Program-made: the position numbers and the translations under genes | DNA from: Sulfuricella denitrificans skB26 | GTDB lineage: Bacteria > Pseudomonadota > Gammaproteobacteria > Burkholderiales > Sulfuricellaceae | Assembly (NCBI RefSeq): GCF_000297055.2 | Contig: NC_022357.1 | Coordinates: 620,001 to 684,000 of the forward strand | Direction of reading: 5' to 3' | DNA: 64,000 nucleotides | Notes under the pieces: generated by a model | The model's input: only the letters and a program-made list of their open reading frames with translations | What the model was told of the DNA's origin: nothing | Databases searched by the model: none | Part shown: positions 29,005-39,627 of the stretch, piece by piece | How positions within the stretch are numbered: the stretch's first letter is position 1 | Layout of the letters: each line of letters starts with the position of its first letter

Positions 29005-29118
29005 ATGAGAGTCCGAGCCTCAATTAAACGGCTGTGCCGCCACTGCAAAATGGTTAAACGCCATGGCGTGCTGCGCGTCATTTGTACAGATCCACGCCAT
29101 AAACAACGTCAAGGTTGA
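29005..29118 (+). CDS. rpmJ: 50S ribosomal protein L36 (zinc-binding form)
   Basis: L36 is the smallest 50S protein. The 37-residue product begins [20 protein letters not shown]. Cysteines 11, 14 and 27 and histidine 32 make the complete zinc site of the C+ form. It starts with ATG after AGGAGA and lies 23 nt after infA, at the end of the spc group. Confidence 0.96.
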   Translation: MRVRASIKRLCRHCKMVKRHGVLRVICTDPRHKQRQG

Positions 29119-29143
29119 TTGTGTCGCTCGGAACTGTTAAAAT
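29115..29143 (+). promoter_or_regulatory. candidate alpha-operon promoter before rpsM
   Basis: TTGATT (29115-29120), a 17-bp spacer and TAAAAT (29138-29143) overlap the rpmJ stop codon. The start would be near 29150, about 36 nt before the rpsM ATG. CGGAA...TTCCG around the -10 box, followed by ACTTTTTCT, could also act as a weak terminator. Confidence 0.5.
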
Positions 29144-29185
29144 TTCCGACTTTTTCTAAATCAGTCATTTGCTGGGAGTAAGTGC

Positions 29186-29548
29186 ATGGCCCGCATCGCT
29201 GGGGTAAATATCCCTAACCATCAACACACCGTTATCGCTTTAACTGCGATTTACGGCATTGGCCGTACCCGCGCACAGAAAATTTGTGCGACGGCAGGCA
29301 TCATTACCTCGACCAAGATTAAAGATCTTAGCGACAGCGAGATGGAAAAGCTGCGCGACGAGGTGGGTAAGGTTACGGTAGAAGGTGACTTGCGCCGTGA
29401 GGTTTCCATGAACATCAAGCGATTGATGGATCTTGGTTGCTATCGTGGTGTGCGTCATCGTCGCGGTTTGCCGGTTCGCGGTCAGCGCACTCGTACCAAT
29501 GCTCGCACTCGCAAAGGTCCACGCAAAGCTGTTCGTGCAACCAAATAA
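29186..29548 (+). CDS. rpsM: 30S ribosomal protein S13
   Basis: S13 is a 30S head protein bridging to the 50S subunit. The 120-residue product begins [20 protein letters not shown] and ends with [20 protein letters not shown] plus a basic tail. It is the first gene of the alpha operon (rpsM-rpsK-rpsD-rpoA-rplQ). It starts with ATG after GGGAG. Confidence 0.97.
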   Translation: MARIAGVNIPNHQHTVIALTAIYGIGRTRAQKICATAGIITSTKIKDLSDSEMEKLRDEVGKVTVEGDLRREVSMNIKRLMDLGCYRGVRHRRGLPVRGQRTRTNARTRKGPRKAVRATK

Positions 29549-29573
29549 TTGGTTGCCACACGAGGAATAAATT

Positions 29574-29963
29574 ATGGCTAAGACAAACGTCCGAGTACGC
29601 AAAAAAGTTAAAAAGAATGTGGCTGAAGGAATTGCCCACGTTCACGCGTCCTTTAATAACACTATCATTACCATTACCGATCGTCAGGGTAACGCCTTGA
29701 GCTGGGCAACATCGGGAGGTGCTGGTTTCCGCGGTTCGCGCAAGAGCACGCCGTTTGCTGCCCAGGTTGCGGCAGAAGCTGCAGGTAAAGCAGCTCAGGA
29801 ATACGGTGTGAAGAATCTTGAAGTCAGAATTAAAGGACCCGGACCAGGGCGCGAGTCTGCAGTACGCGCACTGAATGGGGTCGGTTTCAAGATTACATCC
29901 ATTGCTGACGTAACCCCCGTTCCCCATAACGGTTGCCGTCCGTCCAAGAAGCGCCGCATCTAA
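29574..29963 (+). CDS. rpsK: 30S ribosomal protein S11
   Basis: S11 forms part of the platform near the 3' end of 16S rRNA. The 129-residue product has [37 protein letters not shown]-like sequence and the C-terminal [16 protein letters not shown]. It starts with ATG after GAGGAA. Confidence 0.97.
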   Translation: MAKTNVRVRKKVKKNVAEGIAHVHASFNNTIITITDRQGNALSWATSGGAGFRGSRKSTPFAAQVAAEAAGKAAQEYGVKNLEVRIKGPGPGRESAVRALNGVGFKITSIADVTPVPHNGCRPSKKRRI

Positions 29964-29998
29964 CAGCAGCGCCGTTAATATTTAGCAGGAGATAAACC

Positions 29999-30625
29999 TT
30001 GGCTGTCAATCTTGATCCCAAATGCCGCCAGTGCCGCCGTGAAGGCGAAAAGCTGTTTCTGAAAGGCGAGAAGTGCTTTACTGATAAGTGTGGCATTGAA
30101 CGCCGCAGCTACGCGCCAGGCCAGCATGGTCAGAAGCAGGTGCGCTTGTCGGACTACGGCGTGCAATTGCGCGAGAAGCAGAAAGTTCGTCGTATCTATG
30201 GTGTGCTTGAGCGTCAGTTTCGCGGTTACTACGCGATTGCGGACCGTAGCAAGGGTGTGACCGGCGAGAGCCTGCTACAGCTTCTGGAATGCCGTCTGGA
30301 CAACGTGGTTCATCGTATGGGCTTCGGCGTGTCCCGCCGCGAGTCGCGCCAGATCGTGCGTCATAATGGCATTTTGGTAAATGGTCGCCGCGTGAATATC
30401 CCGTCTTATCAGGTCAAGGCTGGCGACGTTGTAGAAGTTGCCGAAAAGTCGAAGGCTCAACTGCGTATCAAAGCAGCGGTTGAAGCCGCCGAGCAGCGCG
30501 GTTTCCCCGAATGGATCGAAGTGGATGTGAAGGCGCTGAAGGGCGTGTATAAAGCCAAGCCACAGCGTACCGAGTTGCCCTCAACCATCAACGAGCATCT
30601 CGTGGTTGAGTTGTACTCGAAGTAA
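29999..30625 (+). CDS. rpsD: 30S ribosomal protein S4 with a complete N-terminal zinc site
   Basis: S4 nucleates 30S assembly and represses the alpha operon in E. coli. The 208-residue product starts at a TTG (MAVNLDPK) after AGGAGA. It contains [20 protein letters not shown] and the S4 RNA-binding domain (about residues 98-160). Cysteines 9, 12, 26 and 31 form a CxxC-x13-CxxxxC site. The same arrangement binds zinc in Thermus S4, and E. coli S4 has lost it. Confidence 0.97.
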   Translation: MAVNLDPKCRQCRREGEKLFLKGEKCFTDKCGIERRSYAPGQHGQKQVRLSDYGVQLREKQKVRRIYGVLERQFRGYYAIADRSKGVTGESLLQLLECRLDNVVHRMGFGVSRRESRQIVRHNGILVNGRRVNIPSYQVKAGDVVEVAEKSKAQLRIKAAVEAAEQRGFPEWIEVDVKALKGVYKAKPQRTELPSTINEHLVVELYSK

Positions 30626-30656
30626 TCACTGAACCATTTTAAATAGAGGATCCAGC

Positions 30657-31643
30657 ATGCAAAGCAGTGCTACCGAACTTCTGAAGCCACGTGTTGTAGA
30701 TGTTGAAGCGGCGTCGCCCGTTCGTGCCCGTATTTCCATGGAGCCGTTTGAGCGTGGCTACGGCCATACGCTGGGTAACGCCCTGCGCCGTATTTTGCTG
30801 TCTTCAATGCCTGGCTATGCCATCACCCAAGTCAAGATCGAGGGTGTGGTGCATGAGTATTCGACCATAGATGGCGTGCAGGAAGACGTGGTCGACATCC
30901 TGCTCAACCTTAAAGGCATTGCACTGAAGCTGCATAACCGCTCTGAAGCTACCCTGGTTCTGTCGAAAAAGGGTGAAGGCGTGGTGACTGCTGCTGACAT
31001 CGAAACTGGTCACGATGCTGAGATTGTCAACCCGGATCATGTGATTGCTCACATTACCAAGGGTGGCAAGCTCGACATGGAAATCAAAATCGAGCAGGGC
31101 CGAGGTTATCAGCCTGTCACTGCACGGCGTGTTGCCGAAGAGGAACGCAGTATCGGTACGATTCTGCTGGATGCTTCGTTCAGCCCGGTTCGCCGTGTCA
31201 GTTATGCAGTTGAAAGTGCTCGCGTTGAGCAGCGTACCGACTTGGACAAGCTGGTTGTCGACATCGAGACCAATGGCGTAGTCGATCCTGAAGAAGCGAT
31301 TCGTTATGCCGCGCGTATTTTGGTTGATCAGTTGTCCGTGTTTGCCGAACTGAAAGGCACACCGGCCGAGATCGAGGCCCCCCGCGCACCGCAGGTCGAC
31401 CCGATTTTGCTGCGTCCAGTCGATGATCTGGAACTCACTGTGCGTTCTGCCAATTGTCTGAAGGCGGAAAACATTTATTACATCGGTGATCTGATTCAGC
31501 GCACCGAGAACGAGTTGCTGAAGACCCCTAATCTGGGACGGAAGTCGCTGAACGAAATCAAGGATGTACTCGCCTCCAAGGGGCTGACTTTGGGCATGAA
31601 GCTGGAAAACTGGCCGCCCGTCGGTCTGGGTGAGCGTGCATAA
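30657..31643 (+). CDS. rpoA: DNA-directed RNA polymerase subunit alpha
   Basis: Alpha dimerises to seed polymerase assembly and contacts UP elements and activators. The 328-residue product has the N-terminal domain ([20 protein letters not shown]) and, after a linker near residue 235, the C-terminal domain with [20 protein letters not shown] and [13 protein letters not shown]. Length is normal. Confidence 0.98.
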   Translation: MQSSATELLKPRVVDVEAASPVRARISMEPFERGYGHTLGNALRRILLSSMPGYAITQVKIEGVVHEYSTIDGVQEDVVDILLNLKGIALKLHNRSEATLVLSKKGEGVVTAADIETGHDAEIVNPDHVIAHITKGGKLDMEIKIEQGRGYQPVTARRVAEEERSIGTILLDASFSPVRRVSYAVESARVEQRTDLDKLVVDIETNGVVDPEEAIRYAARILVDQLSVFAELKGTPAEIEAPRAPQVDPILLRPVDDLELTVRSANCLKAENIYYIGDLIQRTENELLKTPNLGRKSLNEIKDVLASKGLTLGMKLENWPPVGLGERA

Positions 31644-31682
31644 AGTTAGTTCGTGGAATACGAAACAAGGGAAGGATAGATC

Positions 31683-32069
31683 ATGCGTCACCGTTTAGGA
31701 CTTAGAAAACTCAATCGCACCAGCAGCCACCGTCTGGCGATGTTGCGCAATATGACCAACTCGCTGTTGCGCCATGAAGCCATTACCACTACGCTGCCGA
31801 AGGCGAAAGAACTGCGCCGTGTTGCCGAGCCTATGATCACTTTGGGCAAGAAGCCGTCACTAGCCAACCGTCGCATGGCTTTTGACCGTCTGCGTGACCG
31901 TGAGATGGTCGGTAAGCTGTTCGACACACTCGGCCCGCGCTACCAGAACCGTAATGGCGGCTACCTGCGTATTCTTAAGTGCGGCTTCCGTCAGGGCGAC
32001 AATGCCCCGATGGCGATCGTTGAACTGATGGATCGTCCTGCTGCTGATACTGAAGGCGTAGTCGCCTAA
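31683..32069 (+). CDS. rplQ: 50S ribosomal protein L17
   Basis: L17 lies near the tunnel exit. The 128-residue product begins [20 protein letters not shown] and has the conserved [20 protein letters not shown]. It ends the ribosomal block. A strong terminator 28 nt downstream separates it from uvrA, which runs the other way. Confidence 0.97.
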   Translation: MRHRLGLRKLNRTSSHRLAMLRNMTNSLLRHEAITTTLPKAKELRRVAEPMITLGKKPSLANRRMAFDRLRDREMVGKLFDTLGPRYQNRNGGYLRILKCGFRQGDNAPMAIVELMDRPAADTEGVVA

Positions 32070-32090
32070 CCGCGTACTCAGCCTTAAATG

Positions 32091-32121
32091 AAAAAAGCCA
32101 GGTGTTTACCTGGCTTTTTTT
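32091..32121. terminator. bidirectional terminator between rplQ and uvrA
   Basis: A 7-bp stem (GCCAGGT / ACCTGGC, loop GTTT, 32097-32114) is flanked by AAAAAA on the left and TTTTTTT on the right. It can therefore end both the ribosomal operon on the + strand and uvrA on the - strand. Confidence 0.92.
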
Positions 32122-32127
32122 ATTTTC

Positions 32128-34944
32128 CTATGCGAGCAGTCCGGCTAGATATCGCCCGGTAAAACTTTCCGGAGTTTCTGCGACTTGCTCTGGGGTGCCT
32201 GCGGCAATAATCTGCCCGCCGCCTACGCCGCCTTCCGGCCCGAGGTCGACGACCCAGTCCGCAGTCTTGATCACGTCCAGATTATGCTCGATCACCACCA
32301 CGGTGTTGCCGTTGTCACGCAGCTTATGCAGTACTTTCAGAAGTAACTCGATATCGTGGTAATGCAAGCCGGTTGTAGGCTCGTCCAGAATATATAGGGT
32401 ACGGCCCGTGTCGCGCTTGCTTAGCTCCAGAGATAGCTTCACCCGTTGCGCCTCCCCGCCTGACAGGGTGGTCGCGCTTTGTCCCAGTGTAATATAGCCC
32501 AGTCCGACGTCAAGCAGCGTGGAGAGCTTTCTTGCCACCACCGGCACCGGGCTGAAGAATTCGTGCGCCTGCTCTACCGTCATCGCCAGGATTTCGTGGA
32601 TATTCTTTCCCTTATACTGGATTTCCAGGGTCTCGCGGTTGTAGCGCTTGCCGTGGCAAACGTCGCAGGGAACGTAGATATCGGGTAGAAAGTGCATTTC
32701 CACCTTGATTACGCCATCGCCTTCACAAGCCTCGCAGCGACCTCCCTTGACGTTGAAGGAAAAGCGTCCCGGGCCGTAGCCACGTTCACGTGCCTGCGGT
32801 ACGCCGGCGAACAGGTCACGAATCGGCGTGAACAGTCCGGTGTAGGTGGCCGGATTGGAGCGCGGGGTACGCCCGATCGGGCTTTGGTCAACGTCGATAA
32901 CCTTGTCATAGAACTCCAGTCCTTGCAGATCACCGTAAGGTGCCGGCTCTGTAGCCGATCCGTAGAGGTGGCGAGACACTGCGCGGTACAGGGTGTCATT
33001 GACCAACGTGGATTTGCCTGAGCCGGAAACGCCCGTGACACACACGAACAGCCCAACCGGCAGTTCAAGTGTGGTGCTTTTAAGATTGTTGCCAGTGGCG
33101 CCTGACAGAAGCAGCATGCGCTTGGGGTCGGGCTTGTGTCGATTTTTCGGGACCTCGATGCAACGCTTGCCGCTAAGGTACAGGCCGGTGAGCGAGGCGG
33201 GGTTGGCCTTGATCTCGTCCGGGGTGCCTTCCGCTACGACTTCGCCGCCGTGTACGCCAGCGCCGGGGCCGATGTCTACCACGTGGTCGGCGGTCAGAAT
33301 GGCGTCGGTATCATGCTCAACCACGATGACGGTATTACCCATGTCGCGCAGGTGCTTGAGGGTGGTGAGCAGACGGTCATTGTCGCGCTGGTGCAGACCG
33401 ATAGAAGGTTCATCCAGTACGTACATCACGCCTGTCAGTCCGGAGCCGATCTGGCTCGCCAGACGGATGCGCTGCGCCTCGCCACCGGACAAGGTATTGG
33501 CCGAACGGTCGAGCGACAGGTAATCCAGCCCGACATTGTTGAGGAAGCGGATCCGCGCTGCGATTTCCTTGATGATGCGTTCGGCAATAGCTTGTTTCTG
33601 CCCGTCGAATTCCAGAGTCGCAAAAAAGTCATAAGTCTGTTTCAGCGGCAGGCGACCGACTTCGAATAGCGCCTTTCCACCCACCAGTACGTGGCGCGCT
33701 TCGGCGCGCAGCCGGGTGCCCTCGCAATCGGGGCAAAGGCAGTAATTGATATATTTTGCCAGTTCCTCGCGTACAGTTGCCGAGTCGGTTTCGTGGTGGC
33801 GCCGTTCGAAATTAGTGATGATGCCTTCAAACGGATGGCTGCGCGGCTGCATGCCGCCTTTCTCACCCAGGTACTTGAAACTGACCGACTCTTTTCCGCT
33901 GCCGTAGAGAAGGATGTGCTGGATGGTCTCAGGAAGTTCCTCGAAAGGGGTCTCGAGGTCGAAGCCGTAGTGCATTGCCAGGCTTTGCAGCATCTGGAAG
34001 AAGAACTGGTTGCGTTTGTCCCAGCCTTTGACCGCGCCCGAGGCCAGGCTCAGATGGGGAAAGGCGGCGATACGCTTGGGGTCGAAGAAGCTGACCTGGC
34101 CCAGTCCGTCGCACTTGGGGCAGGCACCCATTGGATTGTTGAAGGAAAACAGTCGCGGTTCAAGCTCCGGCAGGGAATAGCTGCATACCGGACAGGAAAA
34201 TTTAGCCGAGAACAGGTGTTCCTTGCCCGAGTCCATTTCCAAGGCTAGCGCCTTTCCGTCCGAATGGCGCAGCGCAGTTTCGAAAGATTCTGCCAGACGC
34301 TGCTTGGCGTCGGCGCGAACCTTGAGACGGTCCACCACGATGTCGACGGTGTGCTTCCTGTTCTTGTCCAGTTTGGGCAGCGCATCGATTTCATGTACTT
34401 TGCCGTCGATTCGCAGGCGCACGAAACCCTGTGCGCGCAACTCGTCGAACAGGTCGACCTGCTCTCCCTTGCGGCCCACGACGGTGGGCGAGAGGATCAT
34501 CAGTTTGGTGTCTTCGGGCAGCGCCATGACCGTGTCCACCATCTGGGAAATGCTCTGGGCGGAAAGCAGGATATGGTGCTCGGGGCAATAAGGGTCGCCG
34601 ACGCGGGCATAGAGAAGGCGCAGGTAGTCATGGATTTCAGTGACGGTGCCGACGGTTGAGCGCGGGTTGTGGCTGGTGGCCTTTTGCTCGATCGAAATCG
34701 CCGGCGACAAGCCTTCGATCAAATCCACGTCGGGCTTTTCCATACGCTGCAGAAACTGGCGCGCGTAGGCTGAAAGCGACTCGACGTAGCGGCGCTGCCC
34801 TTCGGCGTAAAGCGTGTCGAAAGCCAGCGAGGATTTTCCTGAACCGGACAGGCCGGTGATGACCACCAGTTTGTCGCGTGGAATGTCGAGACTGATGTTT
34901 TTCAGGTTGTGGGTGCGGGCACCGCGGATTTTGATCAGGTCCAT
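32128..34944 (-). CDS. uvrA: Excinuclease ABC subunit A
   Basis: UvrA finds bulky DNA damage for nucleotide excision repair and loads UvrB. The 938-residue product (E. coli 940) begins [20 protein letters not shown]. It has two ABC ATPase modules, with Walker [10 protein letters not shown] (about 31-39) and GVSGSGKST (about 640), and two signature motifs LSGGEAQR. Zinc modules read CPVCSYS...CPKCDG and CEACEGDG...CDVCHG. The open frame continues upstream through yajR, but that part is antisense sequence. A candidate promoter lies in the 66-bp gap. Confidence 0.97.
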   Translation of the reverse strand: MDLIKIRGARTHNLKNISLDIPRDKLVVITGLSGSGKSSLAFDTLYAEGQRRYVESLSAYARQFLQRMEKPDVDLIEGLSPAISIEQKATSHNPRSTVGTVTEIHDYLRLLYARVGDPYCPEHHILLSAQSISQMVDTVMALPEDTKLMILSPTVVGRKGEQVDLFDELRAQGFVRLRIDGKVHEIDALPKLDKNRKHTVDIVVDRLKVRADAKQRLAESFETALRHSDGKALALEMDSGKEHLFSAKFSCPVCSYSLPELEPRLFSFNNPMGACPKCDGLGQVSFFDPKRIAAFPHLSLASGAVKGWDKRNQFFFQMLQSLAMHYGFDLETPFEELPETIQHILLYGSGKESVSFKYLGEKGGMQPRSHPFEGIITNFERRHHETDSATVREELAKYINYCLCPDCEGTRLRAEARHVLVGGKALFEVGRLPLKQTYDFFATLEFDGQKQAIAERIIKEIAARIRFLNNVGLDYLSLDRSANTLSGGEAQRIRLASQIGSGLTGVMYVLDEPSIGLHQRDNDRLLTTLKHLRDMGNTVIVVEHDTDAILTADHVVDIGPGAGVHGGEVVAEGTPDEIKANPASLTGLYLSGKRCIEVPKNRHKPDPKRMLLLSGATGNNLKSTTLELPVGLFVCVTGVSGSGKSTLVNDTLYRAVSRHLYGSATEPAPYGDLQGLEFYDKVIDVDQSPIGRTPRSNPATYTGLFTPIRDLFAGVPQARERGYGPGRFSFNVKGGRCEACEGDGVIKVEMHFLPDIYVPCDVCHGKRYNRETLEIQYKGKNIHEILAMTVEQAHEFFSPVPVVARKLSTLLDVGLGYITLGQSATTLSGGEAQRVKLSLELSKRDTGRTLYILDEPTTGLHYHDIELLLKVLHKLRDNGNTVVVIEHNLDVIKTADWVVDLGPEGGVGGGQIIAAGTPEQVAETPESFTGRYLAGLLA

Positions 34945-34974
34945 GAGTTTGTGCAGAGCAAAAGGCAACCTGCT

Positions 34975-35004
34975 ACTATACGCAACTTCAACGTTCGACC
35001 TCAA
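34975..35004 (-). promoter_or_regulatory. candidate uvrA promoter with LexA-like box
   Basis: Read on the - strand, TTGAGG (35004-34999), an 18-bp spacer and TATAGT (34980-34975) could be the uvrA promoter. The sequence TTG-N10-CAG (34985-34970) overlaps the -10 box. It differs by one base from the CTG-N10-CAG core of the E. coli LexA site. SOS control of uvrA is established in E. coli. Here it is inference from a degenerate match. Confidence 0.35.
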
Positions 35005-35010
35005 CTTTAT

Positions 35011-36390
35011 ATGCACGTTCCCGACAAGATGAACCCAACTGAACTCCGCGCCAGCGTGGGGCTGGCCGGGATATTCGGTCTTCGGATGCTGGGCATGTTC
35101 CTGATCCTGCCGGTGTTTGCCATTTATGCCCATGGACTGCCTGGCGGCAACAGCCAGACCCTGATTGGCCTGGCGCTTGGCGCCTACGGCCTGACTCAGG
35201 CCATACTGCAATTGCCTTTCGGCATGGCATCCGATCGCTGGGGGCGAAAGCGGGTAATCTATTTTGGCCTGCTGCTGTTCGTTATCGGCAGCTTTGTCGC
35301 CGCTTCCGCCACTGATATTTACATGGTGATCGTGGGGCGTTCCATCCAGGGCGCGGGCGCAATTTCCGCCGCCATCACCGCGCTGCTCGCCGACCTGACG
35401 CGGGAAGAGCATCGCACCAAGGCCATGTCGATGATCGGCGCCACGATCGGTCTGGCGTTTGCCGCATCGATGGCGCTTGGGCCGTTGCTGTACCAGGCGA
35501 TAGGCGTGCCCGGCATATTCGAGCTTACCGGCGTACTGGCGCTGGCGGCGATGGGGGTGGTTTACGCGGTCATTCCCGACCCCAGGGACAGTCATTTCCA
35601 TTCCGATGCCGGTGTTGCTCCTGCGCGTCTGAGTGATGTGCTGCATGATGGCCAGTTGTTGCGCCTTGATTTTGGTATCTTTGCCCTGCACGCTGCGCAA
35701 ATGGCGATGTTCGTGGTGATTCCGTTTGCTCTCAGGGAAACCGGCGGCATGCCGGAAGCCCAGCACTGGAAAATCTACCTGCCGGTGATGCTGGGGGCAT
35801 TCGCTTTCATGGTGCCGGCGATCATATACAGCGAGAAGAAAGCCAAGCACAAGCCGGTTTTTGTTTTCGCCGTGGCCCTGCTGCTGCTGTCGCAACTGTT
35901 GATGACGATGCTGATTCAGAGCTTCTGGTGCATCGTGGCGATGCTGCTGCTGTTCTTCATCGCCTTCAATATTCTCGAAGCGAGCCTGCCCTCGCTGATT
36001 TCCAGGCTTGCTCCGGCGCGTTCCAAGGGGACGGCCATGGGCGTGTATAATACGTCCCAGTCGCTCGGCTTGTTTGCCGGTGGCGTGGCAGGCGGATTGC
36101 TTTCCCATTATGCCGGTCAGTGGTCGGTGTTTGCGTTTGGCGGCGCAATCAGCGCGCTTTGGCTGGTGTTGGCCGTCAGCATGAAAACGCCGCCCGCAGT
36201 GCGCACGCGGATGTTCCATGTCGAGCCAATGTCCGCCGAGGCCGCGCGCGAACTGTCTCGCCGGTTGATAGGTCTGGACGGGGTGATGGAAGCGATCGTC
36301 GACCCCGAGGAAGGCGCCGCCTACCTCAAGGTGGAAATGGCGGGTTGGGATGAAGAGGGCGTTACTAAATTAATTGAGGGGGGAGCGTGA
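35011..36390 (+). CDS. MFS transporter, YajR-like with C-terminal YAM domain
   Basis: This 459-residue protein has twelve hydrophobic segments and the MFS loop motif [17 protein letters not shown] between spans 2 and 3. The last 65 residues ([19 protein letters not shown] onward) form a soluble alpha/beta tail. This matches E. coli YajR (454 residues), whose extra domain is called YAM. The substrate is unknown. Start at ATG 35011 or 35029 is uncertain. It diverges from uvrA and ends one base before the ssb ATG. The uvrA-MFS-ssb order is common in beta- and gammaproteobacteria. Confidence 0.85.
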   Translation: MHVPDKMNPTELRASVGLAGIFGLRMLGMFLILPVFAIYAHGLPGGNSQTLIGLALGAYGLTQAILQLPFGMASDRWGRKRVIYFGLLLFVIGSFVAASATDIYMVIVGRSIQGAGAISAAITALLADLTREEHRTKAMSMIGATIGLAFAASMALGPLLYQAIGVPGIFELTGVLALAAMGVVYAVIPDPRDSHFHSDAGVAPARLSDVLHDGQLLRLDFGIFALHAAQMAMFVVIPFALRETGGMPEAQHWKIYLPVMLGAFAFMVPAIIYSEKKAKHKPVFVFAVALLLLSQLLMTMLIQSFWCIVAMLLLFFIAFNILEASLPSLISRLAPARSKGTAMGVYNTSQSLGLFAGGVAGGLLSHYAGQWSVFAFGGAISALWLVLAVSMKTPPAVRTRMFHVEPMSAEAARELSRRLIGLDGVMEAIVDPEEGAAYLKVEMAGWDEEGVTKLIEGGA

Positions 36391-36391
36391 A

Positions 36392-36844
36392 ATGGCATCA
36401 GTGAACAAGGCAATTATTATCGGTAACCTGGGGAAAGACCCTGAAATGCGCTACATGCCATCGGGGGATGCAATCTGTAACTTCAGCCTTGCAACCACCG
36501 ACTCATGGAAAGACAAGAACGGCGAAAAGCAGGAAAAAACAGAATGGCACCGGATCTCGATGTTCGGAAAGCTGGCGGAAATCGCTGGGGAATACCTGAA
36601 GAAAGGCAGCCAGGTTTATGTCGAAGGCCGCATTCAAACCCGCAAGTGGACTAACAAGGAAGGGCAAGACCAGTACACCACGGAGATCGTTGCCGACAAG
36701 ATGCAGATGCTGGGTGGCCGCAGCGGTGGTGGTGGCAACAGCTTCGAAGTGGTGGAAAAGCCTGCTGCCAGCGCTAGCAGTGCGAAATCGGCAGCAAAAA
36801 GCGGCGGCGACTTCGATAATTTCGAGGACGATATTCCGTTTTAG
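36392..36844 (+). CDS. ssb: Single-stranded DNA-binding protein
   Basis: SSB coats single-stranded DNA and recruits repair and replication partners. The 150-residue product has the OB fold with [40 protein letters not shown] and [11 protein letters not shown] short flexible linker follows, then the acidic tip DDIPF that binds partner proteins. The linker is shorter than in E. coli SSB (178 residues). The ATG at 36392 follows GGGGGGAG. Confidence 0.97.
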   Translation: MASVNKAIIIGNLGKDPEMRYMPSGDAICNFSLATTDSWKDKNGEKQEKTEWHRISMFGKLAEIAGEYLKKGSQVYVEGRIQTRKWTNKEGQDQYTTEIVADKMQMLGGRSGGGGNSFEVVEKPAASASSAKSAAKSGGDFDNFEDDIPF

Positions 36845-36874
36845 AATATACCTAGTCTGATTATGTAAACATAA

Positions 36875-36898
36875 GGCCAGCATTTGCTGGCCTTTTTT
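36875..36898 (+). terminator. terminator after ssb
   Basis: A 7-bp stem (GGCCAGC / GCTGGCC, loop ATTT) is followed by TTTTTT. It lies 31 nt after the ssb stop, between convergent ssb and the FAD-dehydrogenase gene. Confidence 0.92.
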
Positions 36899-36925
36899 CA
36901 TGCGGCGATACCGCTGCGGTCATTA

Positions 36926-38533
36926 TTACTCAGTCTCGCGGATCATGCTTAAGGCCACGGCCTCGGCCACCTTGATGCCATCTACTGCTGCTGAAAGAAT
37001 GCCTCCGGCGTAGCCCGCACCCTCTCCCGCAGGAAAGAGTCCCCGCGTATTCAGGCTCTGGTAATCGTCGTTGCGCTTGATGCGGATGGGGGATGAGGTG
37101 CGCGTTTCCACGCCGGTCAGTACGGCGTCGTGCATGGAAAACCCCTTGATCTGTTTCTCGAAGGCGGGGATGGCCTCGCGTATCGCCTCTATGGCGTAAT
37201 CCGGCAGAGCAGTGCTGAGATCGCACAAATGCACACCGGGCGTATAGGAAGGCTGTACCGAGCCGAACGCCGTGGAAGGTTTGCCCGCGAGAAAGTCACC
37301 TACCAATTGCCCCGGTGCCTGGTAATTCCGGCCTCCCAGCTCGAACGCCCGCTCCTCCCAGTGACGCTGGAAGGCTATGCCCGCCAGAGGGTCGCCCGGG
37401 TAATCGGCTGGAGTAATGTCGACTACGATGCCGCTGTTGGCGTTGCGTTCGCTGCGCGAATATTGGCTCATGCCGTTGGTCACGACCCGGCCCGGCTCCG
37501 ATGCGGCCGCCACCACCTGGCCGCCCGGACACATGCAGAAACTGTAGACCGAACGACCGTTGCTGCAGTGATGGACCAGCTTGTAATCGGCTGCGCCCAG
37601 CAGTGGGTTGCCGGCGTTCTTGCCGAAACGGCAGGTGTCGATCAGTGACTGCGGATGCTCGATGCGAAAGCCGATGGAAAAGGGTTTGGCCTCGATATAA
37701 ACGCCCCGGTCATAGAGCATCTGGAACGTGTCGCGCGCGCTGTGGCCGACCGCCAGTACGACATGATCGGCTTTGATGTGCTCGCCATTGGTGAGCACCA
37801 CGCCGCGCACCTGGCCGTTTTCGATTTCGAGATCGTCCACCCGGCTCTGGAAACGAATTTCCCCGCCGAGCGATTCGATGGTTGCGCGCATTATTTCCAC
37901 CATCGACACCAGCCTGAAGGTGCCGATGTGCGGCTTGCTCACATACAGGATTTCCGGCGGTGCGCCGGCCTTGATGAATTCCGTCAGCACTTTCTTGCCA
38001 TGGTGCATCGGGTCCTTGATCTGGCTGTGGAGCTTGCCGTCGGAAAAGGTACCCGCACCGCCTTCGCCGAACTGCACATTGGATTCCGGGTTGAGCTTGC
38101 CTTCACGCCACAGGCTGAATGTGTCCTTGGTGCGCTCGCGCACCGCCTTCCCGCGCTCCAGAATGATCGGGCGGAACCCCATCTGCGCCAGTATCAGCCC
38201 GGCAAACAACCCCGCCGGACCCGTGCCGATCACCACCGGACGCGAAGACAGATTGGCCGGCGCCTGCGCAACGAAGTGGTAGCTGGTATCTGGGGTGAGG
38301 GAGAGATGCCGGTCCTTTTTCTGGCGCTTGAGTATCCCCGGCTCGTTTTTCACCTCGATATCCAGCGTGTAGACAAACAAAATTGCTTCCGGCTTGCGGG
38401 CGTCTTGGCCGCGGCGGGCGATCGAATAGCTGACCAGATCCTCTGCTGTAATGCCCAGCCGCTTGAGTATGGCGGCTTTGATCGCGCCTTCGGGATGGTC
38501 GAGGGGGAGTTTAACTTCAGTCAATCGCAACAT
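36926..38533 (-). CDS. NAD(P)/FAD-dependent oxidoreductase (COG2509 type)
   Basis: The 535-residue product has a 90-residue N-terminal domain and then a dinucleotide-binding motif VVIGTGPAGLFAGLILAQMG (about residues 99-118), followed by ERGKAVRERTKDTF. The stretches FGEGGAGTFSDGKLHSQIKD and FPAGEGAGYAGGILSAAVDG are typical of this uncharacterised flavoprotein family, seen in many bacteria. The reaction is not known. Start at ATG 38533 gives MLRLTEVKLPLDHPEG, which fits the family. The gene is transcribed toward ssb. Confidence 0.85.
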   Translation of the reverse strand: MLRLTEVKLPLDHPEGAIKAAILKRLGITAEDLVSYSIARRGQDARKPEAILFVYTLDIEVKNEPGILKRQKKDRHLSLTPDTSYHFVAQAPANLSSRPVVIGTGPAGLFAGLILAQMGFRPIILERGKAVRERTKDTFSLWREGKLNPESNVQFGEGGAGTFSDGKLHSQIKDPMHHGKKVLTEFIKAGAPPEILYVSKPHIGTFRLVSMVEIMRATIESLGGEIRFQSRVDDLEIENGQVRGVVLTNGEHIKADHVVLAVGHSARDTFQMLYDRGVYIEAKPFSIGFRIEHPQSLIDTCRFGKNAGNPLLGAADYKLVHHCSNGRSVYSFCMCPGGQVVAAASEPGRVVTNGMSQYSRSERNANSGIVVDITPADYPGDPLAGIAFQRHWEERAFELGGRNYQAPGQLVGDFLAGKPSTAFGSVQPSYTPGVHLCDLSTALPDYAIEAIREAIPAFEKQIKGFSMHDAVLTGVETRTSSPIRIKRNDDYQSLNTRGLFPAGEGAGYAGGILSAAVDGIKVAEAVALSMIRETE

Positions 38534-38709
38534 GCTGGGTATTCCGGAAAATTCTGCTGGGGAACGGGCTGATGGGATGTCATTCTACCCGACCCTGATT
38601 TTTCCTACGAGGGCTCTGGAAAGTGCTGGCCCGGGAGCGTCGCTACGGCAAACATGAAGTAGCCGTCGGCGAAGGGTATAATAAGCTTTTGATAAATAGT
38701 TGATTACGT

Positions 38710-39627
38710 ATGTCTATTAAGTGGTTCCCCGGTCACATGGTCTCCGCCCGTAAAAAAGCGGCTGAAACCATGGAGAAAATTGATCTTGTCATCGAGGTGC
38801 TGGATGCCCGTCTGCCCGAGGCAAGTTGCAATCCGATGATCAAAGAGCTGCGCGTGCATCGCCAGCGCCCCTGCCTGAAAATCCTCAACAAAGCCGATCT
38901 GGCAGACCCCGCAGTCACCCAGGCCTGGCTCAACTTCTACAACCGGCAGAAGGACGTCAAGGCCGTGGCGCTGTCCTGCAAGAAGCCGGGTGACGTCGCC
39001 AAAGTGCCCGGCCTGTGCGAAGCCCTCGCCCCCCATCGTGGCACCAACCTCAAGCCCCTGCGCATGATGATCATGGGCATCCCCAACGTCGGCAAGTCCA
39101 CCCTGATGAATGCGCTGTTGAATCGCCGGGTGGCGGCAGTAGGCGACGAACCGGCTGTAACCAAGAACCAGCAGCGGCTGGAGCTGAATTCGCGTATGTC
39201 GCTGGTTGATACGCCGGGCCTGATGTGGCCGCGCATCGAGCACGACAGCGATGGCTACATGCTGGCCGCCAGCCATGCGATAGGCCGCAATGCCGTCATC
39301 GACGAAGAAGTGGCCGCCTTCCTGGGTGACCTCCTGATCGATCGCTATCCCACCCTGCTAGGTGCCCGTTACGGCTGCACGGTGGAAGGGATGGATGGCG
39401 TTGCCGTCATCGAAGCTGTCGCCAAAAAGCGCGGTTTCCGTCTCAAGGGTGGCGAGCCGGACCTGGAAAAGGCCGCGCTTATTCTGTTGAAAGACTATCG
39501 TACCGGCGCGTTGGGCCGCATCAGCCTTGAATCGCCGGAAACCCGCGCTGCCATGATCAAGGCGCATGCCCCTGTGAAAGTGGAAGAGCCGGAATCCGAC
39601 CTGTCGGCATCTGCTCCCCAGTCATGA
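38710..39627 (+). CDS. Ribosome biogenesis GTPase, YlqF/RbgA type
   Basis: This 305-residue protein is a circularly permuted GTPase. The G4 motif NKAD (about 60-63) precedes G1 GIPNVGKST (about 124-132) and G3 DTPG. It begins MSIKWFPGHMVSARKKA, the family hallmark. In Bacillus RbgA helps late 50S assembly. In betaproteobacteria the role is inferred. TATAAT at 38677-38682 is a possible -10 box with no clear -35. The last four bases overlap the next gene (ATGA). Confidence 0.9.
   Translation: MSIKWFPGHMVSARKKAAETMEKIDLVIEVLDARLPEASCNPMIKELRVHRQRPCLKILNKADLADPAVTQAWLNFYNRQKDVKAVALSCKKPGDVAKVPGLCEALAPHRGTNLKPLRMMIMGIPNVGKSTLMNALLNRRVAAVGDEPAVTKNQQRLELNSRMSLVDTPGLMWPRIEHDSDGYMLAASHAIGRNAVIDEEVAAFLGDLLIDRYPTLLGARYGCTVEGMDGVAVIEAVAKKRGFRLKGGEPDLEKAALILLKDYRTGALGRISLESPETRAAMIKAHAPVKVEEPESDLSASAPQS

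Noticed and set aside
34945-36219. Extension of the uvrA frame to 1363 residues
   Set aside because: The added N-terminal 425 residues are antisense to yajR. UvrA homologues start at [14 protein letters not shown], giving 938 residues.
37655-38572. 305-codon + strand frame inside the FAD-dehydrogenase gene
   Set aside because: It is antisense to a well-supported flavoprotein and lacks any recognisable domain.
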